A DNA stretch of 64,000 bases from Nemania diffusa (Eukaryota > Ascomycota > Sordariomycetes > Xylariales > Xylariaceae): contig JBBPUQ010000002.1 in NCBI GenBank assembly GCA_038501195.1, forward strand, positions 6,649,001 to 6,713,000. The letters run 5' to 3'. A model generated the notes under the pieces. It had not been told where the DNA came from. It was given only the letters and a program-made list of their open reading frames with translations, and searched no databases. Below, in pieces: positions 40,172 through 53,702 of the stretch; positions within the stretch are counted from its first letter, which is position 1, and each line of letters starts with the position of its first letter. The translations under genes and the position numbers were made by a program.

Positions 40172-41485
40172 ATACTTTTATTAAATTTGTTTATATTAAT
40201 TACTTTTAAACTAATTAAATAATTATTATAATATTTATATAAACTTTTTTTAATTGTTATATTATAAAAATTTTATAGCTTATTAAAAACTTTATTTAAT
40301 TAAAACGAAAAAAATTCAGTTTATTTAATAATAATAATTTTATTAAGCTTAAACTTAAAGTAAGCTTAATAAAACAAATTTTAATAAAAAAAAGTTTTAA
40401 AAAATAAACAAAATTAAAAAAAAAAAATAAAATCGATATTATTTTTATTTTAAAATAGTACTACTTTAGTTTATTAATTATTAATAAAGTTTATATAACT
40501 AAAAACTTTTAAAATATTATATATTAAATAGTTGCTTTTATTTAATGCAACGTTATTTTGTTTTATTTAATAATATTATTAATAAATTATTTTTACAATA
40601 TATTGAAATATTTTCGTTTAAAGTTTTTAAAATTATTAAAAACTTTATATTTACTATTTTGTTATAATAAATTAAAACTATATAAAAATATATTAAACTT
40701 TTATAACTTGTTTAATTATATTTTATATATTAATATAAACAATATTAAATGTTTGTTTATACGACTTTTTTGCAAGCTTTTTTTTAAAAAACAAAAAAAT
40801 TTTAATGTTTTATTATTTAAACTTAAATTTGTTTTAACTTATTTTAAAAACAGTTATTACTAATAAATACTTTTATTTGCATTTTTTTGAATAATTATAA
40901 AATAATATAACTAAAGCTTTAATTTTTGCTATATTATAATAAATATTATTTATTAACAAGTTTTTTTATATTAAAATATAAATATAAAAATTATAAACTT
41001 TAATAAAAATTAGATTTTTTTTAGTAATAATATTTTTAATATAAAGTTTACTACAATATAAGTTGTTTTAAATACTGTTAAATAAAACATATATAATTTT
41101 TAGTTCGAATATTATTAAAAATGTTTATATATAATGTTTAAAAATTTTACAAATAAAAAATCTATAAAAAAAAAAAAACAAAACTATATTTAAAATAAAA
41201 AAGATTTTGTTATATTTAATTTTAAAGTTTAAAAAAAGTTTAATATTTTAGCTTTAAATTTAAATAATAAAAAAATATTACGTTTTAAAAATAACTAAAC
41301 TTTATATTTAAAAAAAAAAAAAAAGCAAAAATATAAAGCTTTTTTATAAAACAGTAGTTATAATAAAAATAACAATAGCTAAAATAACAAAAACAGCAAA
41401 AACAATAGAAACAATAAAAATAATAAAAGTAGCAAAAATAATATATTTAATAAAAATAACGATTTTAATAAAAAAAAATAACTAG
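40172..41485 (+). pseudogene. Decayed coding block C (U2)
   Basis: Collinear with the U3 copy; the terminal stop is TAG at 41483-41485. The tail is open here as well. Confidence 0.35.
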
Positions 41486-41812
41486 TATTACTTTTTATTA
41501 TAATAAATATTTAAAAAATTTATAAACTAATTATAAATATTAATAACAGTAGTATTAATTATATTTTCGAAAAAATAAAAAAAAATTACTACACTGCTTT
41601 TTTTATTAATTATATTAGTTAATTTTAATATATAATTAAATAAAACTTATTTATAGTTTATTTTATTATTTAAATTTTTAACTATATATATAAGTTTAAA
41701 AATAAAAAAAGTTTGTTATTTTAAACAGTTGTTATAATAAATTTGTTATAGTTATAGTAGTAAATTATTTTTTGTTATATTTTATTTTGTTACAGTATAT
41801 TAAAAAAGAAAT

Positions 41813-42004
41813 TAAAAACAAAATATTTAATATATTTAAATATTTTATTTTTTAACTAAAAAAGTAAACATATTATAGCTATATAGCTAAAAAATAAAAT
41901 ATTTAATATATTTAAATATTTTATTTTTAAACTAAATAAACAAATATATTATAACTGCAAAACTAAAAAATAAAATATATTACTTAGTTATATATTTTAT
42001 TTTT
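41813..42004. repeat. Triple palindrome cluster before block D (U2)
   Basis: Counterpart of 16665-16860, same three palindromes in the same order. Confidence 0.65.
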
Positions 42005-42097
42005 TAGTAAAAGTTTTATTTAGTTTTAATATTTATTATATAAATTATTTTGTTTATTTAATAATATTAACTATTTAGTAATAAAAAATTATATATT

Positions 42098-43091
42098 TTG
42101 TTTAATTTATTTGATTTAAATGTTTTTATAATTATATTTTATTATATAACTAAAAAACAAACTAATATTATATTTATATTTAACGATTTTATATTAACTA
42201 TAAATATTTTAATTTATAATATATATATTATAAAAACAAATATTAATTTATATTTTTGTTATTACTGCAGTTTTGTTTTTTCGATTTTATAAAATATAAA
42301 CAATTTAAACTAAATTTTAAATAAATTTATTAAAATCAAATAAAAACACTTTATAAACTAAATAATTATTATTATATTTAAAACTATATTTAAACAATAT
42401 AAAATAATTATATAATAGAAATTCTTTTGTTAACTTATTATAAAAAGCAAAATCAACAAAAAGATTTGTAAAAAAATAAACATTTTAATTATATATAAAA
42501 TTATTTATTGCTTTTACAACTAGCTTATTATTTACTATATTTTAAAAACTTTTACTTTTTCGGTTTTTATTAGCAAAAAATATATAGTTAAAATTACTAA
42601 CATATTGTTTTTTATAGCTTGTTTTATATTTAATAATTTAGCAAATTATTATTATTTAAATAATTGTAATAAATTTGACTTTATTACAAGTACTATATAA
42701 CTTATTGTTAATTTTAACAATTTTAATTTTATATTGTTTATTATAATTTTAGAGCTAGTTTTTTTAATAAATTGTTTTAAATAAAACTTAAACAACTGTA
42801 AATTCGAAAAAATATTATAAAAAGTTCTTATTATTATTTAAAAAATAAAAACTAAATTTGAAAAAAATATAAACTTTAAAAAAAAAAAAATCAAAAAAGT
42901 AAAACTAGTATAAAAAAAAACAGATATTAAAATCAAAAAAACTAAAAAAAAAACTAAAACAAAAGTAAAAAAAACTAAAAAGAAAATAAAAGCAAAAACA
43001 AAAAAAAAAACTGCTAAAAAAGCTAAAAAAAAAGCTAAACAAGTAGCTGCAGCTAAAAAAAAAAAAAAAAAAAAAAAAAACAAAAGCTTAA
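42098..43091 (+). pseudogene. Decayed coding block D, Lys-rich tail (U2)
   Basis: The first 64 codons are open (42098-42292). A run of 26 A near the end is seven bases longer than the corresponding 19 positions in U1 and U3 and shifts the last codons; this may be a true slip or an assembly error. An apparent opposite-strand Phe-rich frame at 42838-43083 is only the reverse of the Lys tail. Confidence 0.58.
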
Positions 43092-43434
43092 ATAACTTGT
43101 TTTGTTTACAAATAAAAGTTTAATAAAAATTAAACAAAAAATAACGTTGTTTTAACTAAAATAGTTTTTAATTTTTAATAAAAAATAAATCTGAATAATT
43201 ATATAATATATTATTATATTTTTAATATAACTAAGCTTTAATTATATATATTAAAAAATATATAAATATATTTAAAACATATAATATATTAACTGCTAAT
43301 AATATTTAAATAAAAAAAAACAACTTTGTAAAATATATAATAATTTGCTTTTTTATAGTAACTTTTATTTATTTAATAAAATATTTATAAGTTTATAAAA
43401 ACTTAATTAATATATAAAAGCTAAATTTTAATAT

Positions 43435-43778
43435 AAAAACTTATTTAAATTTAGTTATATAATTATATTTTTTTAAAAAATAAAAAAAAAACAAGTTTTA
43501 ATATATAGCTAGTTAAAACAGTTTAAAATATAGTTTTTAAACATTTTATTATTACTATTTACTAAAAATTTATATTTTTTTATTAAAAATTTATTTTTTT
43601 TATTATAAAAACTTATTTAAATTTAGCTGTATAATTATATTTTTTTAAAAAATAAAAAAAAAACAAGTTTTAATATATAATTAATTAAAACAGTTTAAAA
43701 TATAGCTTTTAAATATTTTACTATTACTATTTACTAAAAATTTATACTTTTTTATTAAAAATTTATTTTTTTTGTTAT
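43435..43778. repeat. 172-bp tandem repeat, two copies (U2)
   Basis: Two copies of the same repeat, at 43435 and 43607. One copy fewer than U1. The stretch 43779-44800 to the right, like its U1 counterpart, shows nothing I can call a gene. Confidence 0.88.
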
Positions 43779-44805
43779 AAAAAAATATTTTAATAAACTA
43801 TATTATATTTTTTAATATTAACAGAAAAAATTAAGCTAATATATTAAGTTTTTGTTTAATTTTAATAACTTTTTCAATTTTAAATACTTTAATATATACT
43901 ATATATTTATTAAAGCTAAAAAATAATATAGTATTAATAAGTTGCTATATTTTGTACAGTATACTTTTTAAAAGTAGATTTTTTGTTGTAACATTTTTTT
44001 TAAATCTTTTTTTAAATTAATTGTTTAAAATATTCCAAGTACTTTAAACGTTATATATAACTACATTATAAAAAAATACATATTTATTAAGCACTATAGT
44101 TTTTTTGTTTAGTTAATATTTATTTTATTAGTTTTTTAAGCTAATTATTTTAGTACTTATTTTAACTTTTTTTTTAGTTTTTTTTTAAATTAATATATTT
44201 AAAATATTTTTTATTAAAAAAACAATTTTAACTTTGTTTTTAAATAAATATTTAATTTTAAATTTATATAAAATAGAATTATTAAAGTTAATATATAAAT
44301 AAAGCTTATATTTGCTTTATTTTTTTTTTATTTTATTTTTATTAGTTTGTTATTTATAATATTATATAATATTTTATTACTAAAATTGCAACTTTAAATT
44401 TTATTTTATATTTGTATTATTTATATTAATTTATATTTACTACTAGTTTTTTTTGCACTAATATTTTCGTATAGCTTTAAAGCAGCAAATATTATTGCTT
44501 AAAAGTTTGTTTGTTTTTTTAATGTATTTATTATTATAGCAATTTAATATTTTAAATTATATAACATATTATAAACTAATTAAATTTAAAACAGATTTTT
44601 TTTTAAATTATATTTTATATATAAACATTTAGTTTAATTGCAAATATTAGTTTTTTAGTTATATGCTACACTTTAATAAATAGTAAATATAGCTTTTAAA
44701 AAACTACTGAACTTACTACTTGAAAATAAAACAATAAACTATAAAATAAACAGCGTTTAAAACTACTAAACTTTTGCAATTAATAATGATTTTTTAAATA
44801 TAGCT

Positions 44806-45424
44806 TTATTTATACTAGTTTTTAATATAACACTTTTAGTAAATATTAAAATAGCTAAAATTAATAAAACTAACAAAATAAAAAAAAAGCAATCGAAAAA
44901 AAAAACAAACAAAACTACTGCTATATTTACATTTTTATTTGAAGCACTAAATAAAAAAAATAAAAATAGCAGTAAAATAATATTTAAAATAGATGTATTT
45001 TCTATAAAGCTAAAAATTTTACTAAAACATTTTAATAAAAATATTCCAGCTTTTAATTTAAATATTAATTTTATAAATATTAATATTTTAACAAAATATT
45101 TTAATTTAATATTAAGTTTAAAACTAACTATTAATATATAAAATATAACTATTATAAATAACATACTAATAGTTTAGCTAACTTGTTAATATATTTAAGC
45201 TTAAAATTAAAATAATACAAAAAAAAAAAAACATATTTTTTATATAAAAAAACATTTTTATAATAAACTTTATTATATTTTTTATTAAAGTATTTTATAA
45301 GTAAAAAAAAAATATTACAAAAAAGCTTACAGCTAAAAAAGCTAAAACAAAAAATATAAATAAAATTATAATAAATTTATTAGTAGTAACTAGTAATATT
45401 AATATTTTAATAAAATTATATTAA
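44806..45424 (+). pseudogene. Decayed coding block E (U2)
   Basis: The first 111 codons are open as in U1. A 17-base deletion after about 45172 shifts the frame relative to U0 and U1. On the minus strand 44766-45164 is open for 132 codons; I read that as the shadow of this block. Confidence 0.44.
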
Positions 45425-45569
45425 AATATAATATTTTAAAAATTATAACTAATTTTCAAAATATTAAATTAATATAAGTTATATTTTAAATATATTACAA
45501 TTTATATTTTTTTTTATATATATAAATATATTTTTTATTATTTATTTAAAAAATAGAATATATATATTA

Positions 45570-45755
45570 TTTTTTTAACTTTTTTTACAACTTTTTTTTT
45601 TATTTTTTTTACTACTTTTTTATAACTACTTTTTTTACTTTTTTTATAGCTTTTTTACAATTACTTTTTTTATTTTTTTTATAACTTTTTTATAGTTGCT
45701 TTTTTTATTTTTTTTACAACTTTTATATAATTACTTTTTTTATTTTTTTTACAAC
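45570..45755. repeat. CT-rich minisatellite (U2)
   Basis: Same array as in U0, about five units, with ACTACTTTTTT and AGCTTTTTTAC variants. Confidence 0.75.
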
Positions 45756-46298
45756 TTTTTTTTAAAAGCTGCATTTTTTGCTATTTATTTTAGCTTTTTT
45801 GTTTTAACGCTTTTTTTTTAAATATTCTGTTTTTAAGTTTTATTTTTTTGCTTTAATTATATAAATTTTTTATATATTTATTAATATATTGTTTGTTACA
45901 AATAAAAAAACTTTTAAAAAAAAGTACAGCAAAAAATGCTAAAATTTTGTTGTTTAAAAAATATAATACTATTTAAATAAATAAAATAACTACAATAAAT
46001 AAAACTTTTGTAATATTATTAAAAAAAAAAGTTTTAATATTTTTAATTAATTTTATAAACTTAAAAAAATAATTATTTATAAAATACTATTAAATTATAT
46101 TAATAAAAACAATAATAATAAAACAAGCTTTATAAAAAAAACTACTTATATTTTTAGCGTTTTTTACTTTTTAATTAATTAAAAAAGCAATTTAAATATT
46201 AAAGCAGTATATATATATTTTATTATTATAAAATATTATAAATATTACTTTTATATAAATAATAAATAATTTAAATTAAAAAACAAACATAATATTTT

Positions 46299-46342
46299 TA
46301 AAAAATAAAATATTTAAATTAATAAATATTTTATTTTTTAAA
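46299..46342. repeat. Palindrome left of block F (U2)
   Basis: Counterpart of 2201-2242. Confidence 0.65.
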
Positions 46343-47749
46343 ACTTTATTTATAATTAAATGTTTTATTAATATATTAATAGCTATTAATTTTTTAAAAC
46401 TAATATATAGATTTTTTTATAATAAAGTTTTAATAAAATTTACTAAAACTAAAAAACAATTTATTTATACTTTTTAAATTAAAATAGTTTTTATAACTAT
46501 TATATTTTTTATAAATACAAAAAATAATATATTTATTTAAAAATTAAAAACAAATATTATTTTTATTAATATTAAAGATTTAATTTTTTAGTATATAATA
46601 ATATTAATTATAATATTTTATATATTTATAAAAACAAATTTTTAGTAATTTAATAAAACAAGTTATAAAATGTTATTTTATAATTTAGTTTTTATTTTTA
46701 AACATTTAATAAAAAACTAAAACTAAATATTATATATTTATTTAATATTTATTTGTTTTTAAGCTATTAATATAAAATATATTTTTTTTAAAATAAACTT
46801 TTTGTTTTAAAAAACTATTAATATAAAACTAAAATATAAATTAACTTTATTAAATATAAAAATATATTAAAAAATTTAAAATATATAAAATTTAGTTTTA
46901 TTATAAATATAAATAGTTATAAATATATTTAAATTTTTTAATATAACTATTAAAAATTACAAATTAGTATATAAAAAATATAAAAAAAACTTTAACTTTT
47001 ATAAAAAGTTTATAAAAGTAATAAATTTTATATTATATATTTTAAACTTAATTATAATGTTATTATTAAATAATATTATTTAATAAATATTAAATTTAAC
47101 AAATAAAAAAGTTGCTAGTTTTAAACTAATATTTATAAATTAAACTAATATTAATTTAAAAAAAAACTTTAAATTAAAAACAAATAATATTAATATAAAC
47201 AAAACTTAAATATTAAATTTTGTAAATATAATATATTATTTTAAAAAAATATAAACTATATTTTTTGTTATATATTACTTAAATTTTAAGTTTAATAAAG
47301 CTAATTTATATAAATATTTGTAATAATTAAATAATATTTTATAAAGATATTTCGATATAGCAACTAATATAAACAATAAAATATTGTTTTTTTATAACTA
47401 TATTATAATATAAATTATATTTATTACAAATATAAATATTAAATTATTTAAATTATTAAAACTATAAAAATTTAACAGTAAAATTATTAAGTTTAAAAGT
47501 TTATTTATTAAAGCTATAATAATTAAAAAATTATTTTATAAATATAATAATATTAATGTTTTATTTTTTTTTAATATTTTTTATATTAATAAATATATTT
47601 AGTTATTAATTTTTTGCTATAACTATTTATATTTTTTATTTAATTAGTTTATTATATTAAATAAACTTTTATATATTTTATTTATTAACAACAAACTAAA
47701 AAAAAAAATTATATATTATATTATAATAATGCTTTTTTTTTTTATTTAA
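46340..47749 (+). pseudogene. Decayed coding block F (U2)
   Basis: Collinear with the U0 copy and exactly the same length (1410 bases). Confidence 0.48.
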
Positions 47750-47778
47750 TAGTAAGTAATATTTTATATATAGCTTTA

Positions 47779-47930
47779 ACTTTTAAAAAACAGAATATTT
47801 ACAAATTATAAATATTCTATTTTTTAGCTTTTAAAAAATAGAATATTTATAAATTATAAATATTTCTTTTTTTAGTTTTTAAAAAACAAAATATTTATTA
47901 ATTATAAATATTCTGTTTTTTAGTTTTTTT
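47779..47930. repeat. Triple palindrome cluster between blocks F and G (U2)
   Basis: Counterpart of 3681-3830; left arms AAAAAACAGAATATTTACAA and AAAAAATAGAATATTTATAA. Confidence 0.72.
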
Positions 47931-47943
47931 TTTTTTTCGCTTT

Positions 47944-49590
47944 TTTTTTTTGTTTATAATATATTAACTTTTATTTATAAAATATATAGTTTATATTTTT
48001 AACATAATTAGTTTATTTGTTTATAATATTTATTTTAGTATTTATTAAAAAAATATCGATATATATATATTAGATTTTAGTTAATTTTATATTATTATTA
48101 AAATTATTATTGTAAATATTGTTTATTTTAGCTAACTTTTGTTATAAAAAAAAACTTTATATTATTATAGCGTTTTTTTTAGTTTTTTGGATTTTTTAAA
48201 TTTGCTATTTTATATTATGTTTAGTTTTAGCAGCAAAATTTTAAATTTTAAAATTTACTGAGATTTTTTTATTATTATTAATATTTTAAATAATATTAAT
48301 TGTAACTATATAATTTAGTTATATTATAAAAATATATTATAAAACTATAATATTTTTTTTATTTGTTTAAAATTTGCTACTAAAATAAAAAATGTTTTAA
48401 ATATAACAGTAAACTTATATTTTTAATTTATATAAAATATTTTTTTAAACAATTATTACTATTATATAATTATTAGTACTAATTTTATATTAAATTATTT
48501 TTTATATATTAATATAGTACTAAATAATAAATTTATTAAATAAAAAAACTTTAATTAAATATTAAATATTGATTTATTGTTGTTTGTAATATATATTAAT
48601 TATAAAAAGTTCAATGTTTTTAATATAAAGTTGTATAATTAACAAATGTTTAAATAGTTAATAAACTAATTAAACTTTGTTAAATCGCTACTATTTTTTC
48701 TAATAGTTTAAATTTAAACTAATAATAAAATTATATTTAACTAAATATTTAAAAAATAGTTAACAAACTAAAACTAAAATAAATATAATAAAAGTTAATA
48801 TAAAGCTTAAAATAAAACGTTTTTAAAACAGAAAAATTTTAAGTATAAAAATAGCAGCTATTACAAAAAAATTAAAAGTTAAATTATTAACTTAAACGAA
48901 AATTCAATAAATAATGAACTATAGTTAAAAGCTTAAATATATAATATAAACAATTTGATAAATAATAAAAAAAATATTAAAAAAAATGCTAAAAAAAATT
49001 TTGTATTATTAAAAAAATATAACTAAATTATTAAACTAAACGCAGATTTAATAAATATTAATAAATATTTTATAATATTAGCAAAAAATAGTTAAATTAT
49101 TAAACAAAATATAAATTTAATAAATATTAACAAAAATTCTGCAATATTAACAAAAAATAGTTAAATTATTAAATTAAGTATAAAACTTATAAAAATAAAT
49201 AAAAATTTTATTGTATTAGCAATATATAATTAAATTATTAAGCTAAATATACAACTAATAAAAATAAATAAAAATTTTATATTATTAACAATATATAATT
49301 AAACTACTAAAAATAATATATAATAAATAAAAATAAATAAACATTTTATAAATTATACAATATTAACAAACTTTTTAAAAAAAAGCTTTTAAACAAAACA
49401 AGTATTTTTAACTAATGTTTTAGCTGTTTTACTAAAAGCTCAAAAACAAGCGTTTTTAGTTAACGTTTTGCCTGTTTTAACAAAAGCTTTAGTTTTAAAA
49501 AAAAGTACTAAAAAAAAGCACTTTTTTAAAAATAGTATTTTTAAAACAGTTTTTACAAAAACACTAAACAAAAAAAAAAAAAAGTTATAG
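47944..49590 (+). pseudogene. Decayed coding block G with 23-codon repeats (U2, best copy)
   Basis: Product unknown. One + frame of 549 codons starts after the triple palindrome and ends with TAG at 49588-49590. It has about 34 internal stops (6%), all TAA or TAG except a TGA at 48259, which fits a former Arg CGA or Trp TGG. Regions in order: a hydrophobic or aromatic first third (near 48180, SFLDFLNLLFYIMFSF); a part with LNYFLYINIVLNN near 48495; a Gln-like stop-rich polar stretch 48640-48960; five 23-residue repeats; and a last part of about 70 codons with a single stop, containing LAVLLKAQKQAFLVNVLPVL and a KKKKK end. No family recognised. Confidence 0.5.
49024..49368 (+). repeat. 69-bp tandem repeat inside block G: five units of 23 codons (U2)
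   Basis: Units start at 49024, 49093, 49162, 49231 and 49300, each exactly 69 bases, so the repeat keeps the reading frame. Each begins with a stop (TAA, probably once CAA) followed by IIKLNADLININKYFIILAK-like sequence. The conserved period of 23 residues suggests a former protein repeat, perhaps helical; the family is not identified. Confidence 0.8.
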
Positions 49591-49686
49591 TTTGTAAAAT
49601 TAGTTAAATCTAGATTTTTATAACTAAATTAAATAATAATAAAAATTAAAACAGTTAAATATTATAAATTTAAATACTTACTTAAA

Positions 49687-49838
49687 AGTTAGTTTAAAAA
49701 ATAAAATATATAAAATTAATTATATATTTTATTTTATAAAAGTTTATATAATTAAACAAAATAAAAAAGTTAATTGTTTAAAACTAGTTTAAAAAATAAA
49801 ATATTTAAATTAATTATATATTTTGTTTTTTAAAAGCT
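49687..49838. repeat. Two palindromes right of block G (U2)
   Basis: Counterpart of 5596-5738. Confidence 0.65.
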
Positions 49839-50101
49839 TATTTAACTAATTAATACAAAAAAGTTAGTTTTTAAAAACTAGCTATATTTTGTAGCTTTTT
49901 TTAAAGTTTAAATAATATAACTGTTATATTAAATTAAAACTATATTACAAATAAAAACAAAACTATATTTAATTTTTTTTTTATTATAAATTTTAAAAAA
50001 GTTTATTTATTTTAAAAATAAATAATTATTAATATTATTAATATTATTAATATAGTTATTATTATTAATATAATTAATATTATTAATAGTTAATATAAAA
50101 C

Positions 50102-53100
50102 TAATGTTACTTTTGTTTTTTATGTTATATTGTTTAATATGTTTTTTTTACTTAGTAAGCTTTAAAAAAAGCTTTTTTTGCTTTTTTACAAAATTTATAA
50201 CTATATTAAAGCTATATTTATTGTTTATATTTATAATATATATTAATTAGTTTATAATTATACTTAGTAAATTAAGCTATATAAATATATTAACAAATAG
50301 AAACAGTAGTTTTACAGCGTAAAAATATATGCTAAAACAGTAATACAATTAGCTTTTATATAAAACAAAGCAAACTATTAAAAGCGCAAAAAACTGTTTA
50401 AAACATATACAAAAGTTGCTGTTACAACTTTTTACTATTAAATATTTTAATAAAACAGTAAAACTAATATACTTTTTAAATTTATATAGTACTATTTATT
50501 AAATAATATAACATTAATATATTATAAAATATATATTAAGCATTTATAACTTAAGCTAGCTTTTAACTAATAACAAATAAATAGCTATTATAAACAAAAA
50601 TATTTAGTTTAAAAAAGTTAATATATTACAATTTAAATAATTTTTTATATAATAAGTCGAAAAACTAAAGTAGCAGTAAAAAATATTAAAAAAGTCAAAT
50701 CGTTAATTATTACTACATTTTAACAATTATAAATATAAAAACTTTATATGTTTAAAATTAAATATAATAAAAATATAAATTTTAATATAAACTTTATAAT
50801 AGTTAATTTAATTATTTTATAATATATAATAAAAGTTTTAATAATTAAATGTAACATTTTAAACAACTTAAACTTTAATATATTAACAAATAAAAATTTT
50901 AGCTTTTTAAACTATAATTTTAGTTTAACTGTTTAGTATTAACTACATATATAATAATTAAAAGCAGTATTTATATTTATTAAATTTATTATTAGTTATA
51001 TTTATTTTAAGCTACTGCTGTTACGTTAAAATAAGTAGTAGCAATATATTGCTATTAAATAATATATTGCTTTTTTTAAACAAAGTAATAACTTTTTTTT
51101 TTTTAGTACTAAAAATATTTTAATATAAAGTTTATATAAATCAAAAAGTATAAAAACATAAAAGTAACTGCTATTAAAATTTAGTAAACTTTTATATAAA
51201 GCAGTTTTAATAATAGTATTAAAAAAGTTTAGTTATTTAAATAACTTTTTATAAGTTTTAAAAAAATCAAAGTTATATATATAAATAACAGCTTGTAGTA
51301 CTAATTTATATATTTTACTATATAATTTGTACATTTTATTATACTGTTTAAACAATATTGCATATATTAATATTTATATTATATTTATTTATAACATAGT
51401 TTTAAATAAAACATTAGTTTTAACAGCGTTTTATATAATATTTTATAAATATAGCTATTTATTGCTATAAAATAGTTTTAAAAACAGTAAATATACTTTG
51501 TTTAAAATAGTATTATTGAACTAAAATATATATTACTAAAATATATTATTTAATAACTATGCTATACTATATTTATATATAATGTTTTTAATCCTAAGCT
51601 TATAGCACTATTACTTTTATTTGTTAAAAAAACAAATATTGAACTTTTGTTTTTATATCTAAAAGTATTAAAAAAATATACTACTAATATAAATAAGTTA
51701 AAACAAACTTAAAAATAGCTAATTAATATATAAATATTTAGTATATAACTTTATTAAAAACTAATTAATAAACAAATTAATATTAAATAAAACAAATATA
51801 ATAAACTTTTTAATAAATTTAATAAAATAAATAGTATATATTAGTACTAAAGTGTTAAAATTTTTAGTTAAAATAAAAAAACAAAAGTTATACTTTATAT
51901 AGTTTGTTAAAACAAACAGTTAATATATTTGTATAAATATAAACTATTAAAAGTTAATAACTATAAAATATAACTATAAAATATAATATTTGCAGTAGAA
52001 GCTATAATTAAATAGCAGTACTTACAACAGTATAAAAAATAACAAAATATATAGCTAGCTTTTATAATTTTAAAAAGCTTAAAAAATATATTTTATGTTT
52101 ATAAGCTGCTTAAAAATAAATATATTAGTTTAAAAACAATAAAAAGTTTATATAAAATTAAAACTTAATATAAACAGTTTAAACTACAGCATATTAAACA
52201 AAAACTAGTTTTTATTTAATGTTTAAAAATACTATTTATAAATATTATAAACTTTTAACTAATATAGCAAAAAAAGTTTTTTAATAAGCTTTTTTATTAT
52301 ATTTAGCAAATTTATATTTTAAAATAAGTTTTATAAATATAAATATGCTATAAATTTTTTAAATGTATAATTAATTGCTTGTTTTATATAAGTTAAATAT
52401 TTTAATTTATAAAACAATATAAATAATAAAACTAAAACGTTAATTTAGTTTTTAAGCTTAATAATATATAATATATTATAAAATTTAAAATCTATTTAAG
52501 TTGTTTTAAAGTTTAATAAATCAAAGTTAATAGTTAATAAATATTTACAGTAAAAGTTACAAATTGTTTTTTTTAAAGTATTATTTATAATAATATTTTT
52601 TATGTTATATTTTTACAAAATAATAATCGAACTAATAAAATAACACAACTTGTACTTGTTATATAACTGTTTTAAATATTTTTAAAACTTAATAGTATAT
52701 TTATATAATATATAATATTATAAATAAATTTAGCGCTTTTGTATATAAGCTTAAACTTTAGTTTATAATATATTAACTTTTGTTTATATTTAAATAAACA
52801 ATATAAAATGTTAGTTTATAACAGTATATAAATAGAAATATTTAAACGTTAGTAATATATAATTGTTAACAAATAAAAACTGTATATCGAAAAATAAATA
52901 AGCAATATATTGTTTAAAAACAAACAATATATTTAAAAAAAGTAAATATATATAGTTAAATCTATTAGTATTATAAATACTAAATTGTATATTATATATT
53001 ATATAAAGTATAACGGACTAAAAAGTACAGTATAAATTCTACAACAGTATAATATAAAAAAAAAAAATATAAAACAAATAAAATATATGTTTTAAAAACG

Positions 53101-53497
53101 CTTTTAAAAACTAAAACTAAATAATATAACTATTAATATTATAACTTTTTTTAATTAAAAATTATATTTGCAATATAAAAAAAAAGTTTTTAATTAATTA
53201 AAACAAAAGTTTAAACTTGTTGTAATTTAATAGTAAATATTAAAACAGTATTTTTTAATATATTAACTTTTTTTAAAATGTTGTTTTATTTGTTAAATTG
53301 TTATTTATTAAAATATTATTAAATATAGCTAAATTATTGTTAATAATATATTTAGCTAACTAAAATAAAGTATTATTTTTTTTGTATTTATTACTATTTA
53401 ATATAGCTGTTAATATTACTTTTAATATATATTTAGTAAAAATATATAAAAAAAGTTTATAACTAAAATATTAAACAGGTTTAAAAAAAGTTAAAAA
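50102..53497. other. Long interior, possibly one large decayed frame (U2)
   Basis: About 3.4 kb between two palindrome sites. One + frame stays in phase throughout and has some open stretches, such as 51585-51710 (VFNPKLIALLLLFVKKTNIE), 52060-52170 (LKNKYISLKTIKSLYKIKT) and 52930-53030. Overall its stop density is near chance (about 11%), so I do not call a gene. If it was coding, it would have been a protein of about 1100 residues rich in Gln, Arg or Trp codons. Confidence 0.35.
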
Positions 53498-53501
53498 AAG
53501 G

Positions 53502-53680
53502 GCTTAAAAAATAAAATATTTATAAAAATTAAATATTCCGTTTTTTAAAAGCTTTTAAATTATATAGTTTATTTTTTAAAAGCTTTTAAATTAAATATTT
53601 TATTTTTTAAAAGTTTTAAATTAAATAGTTTGTTTTTTAAAAACTTTTAAATCAAATATTCTGTTTTTTAAAAGCTTTTT
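53502..53680. repeat. Palindrome/tandem cluster (U2)
   Basis: Counterpart of 9407-9585; first hairpin right arm AAATATTCCGTTTTTTAAAA. Confidence 0.7.
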
Positions 53681-53702
53681 AAAAACAGCAAACAGCTTAA
53701 TT

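Noticed and set aside
42838..43083. Minus-strand 81-codon Phe-rich open frame
   Set aside because: It is the reverse complement of the poly-Lys tail of block D (A runs read as T runs); no independent evidence for a gene.
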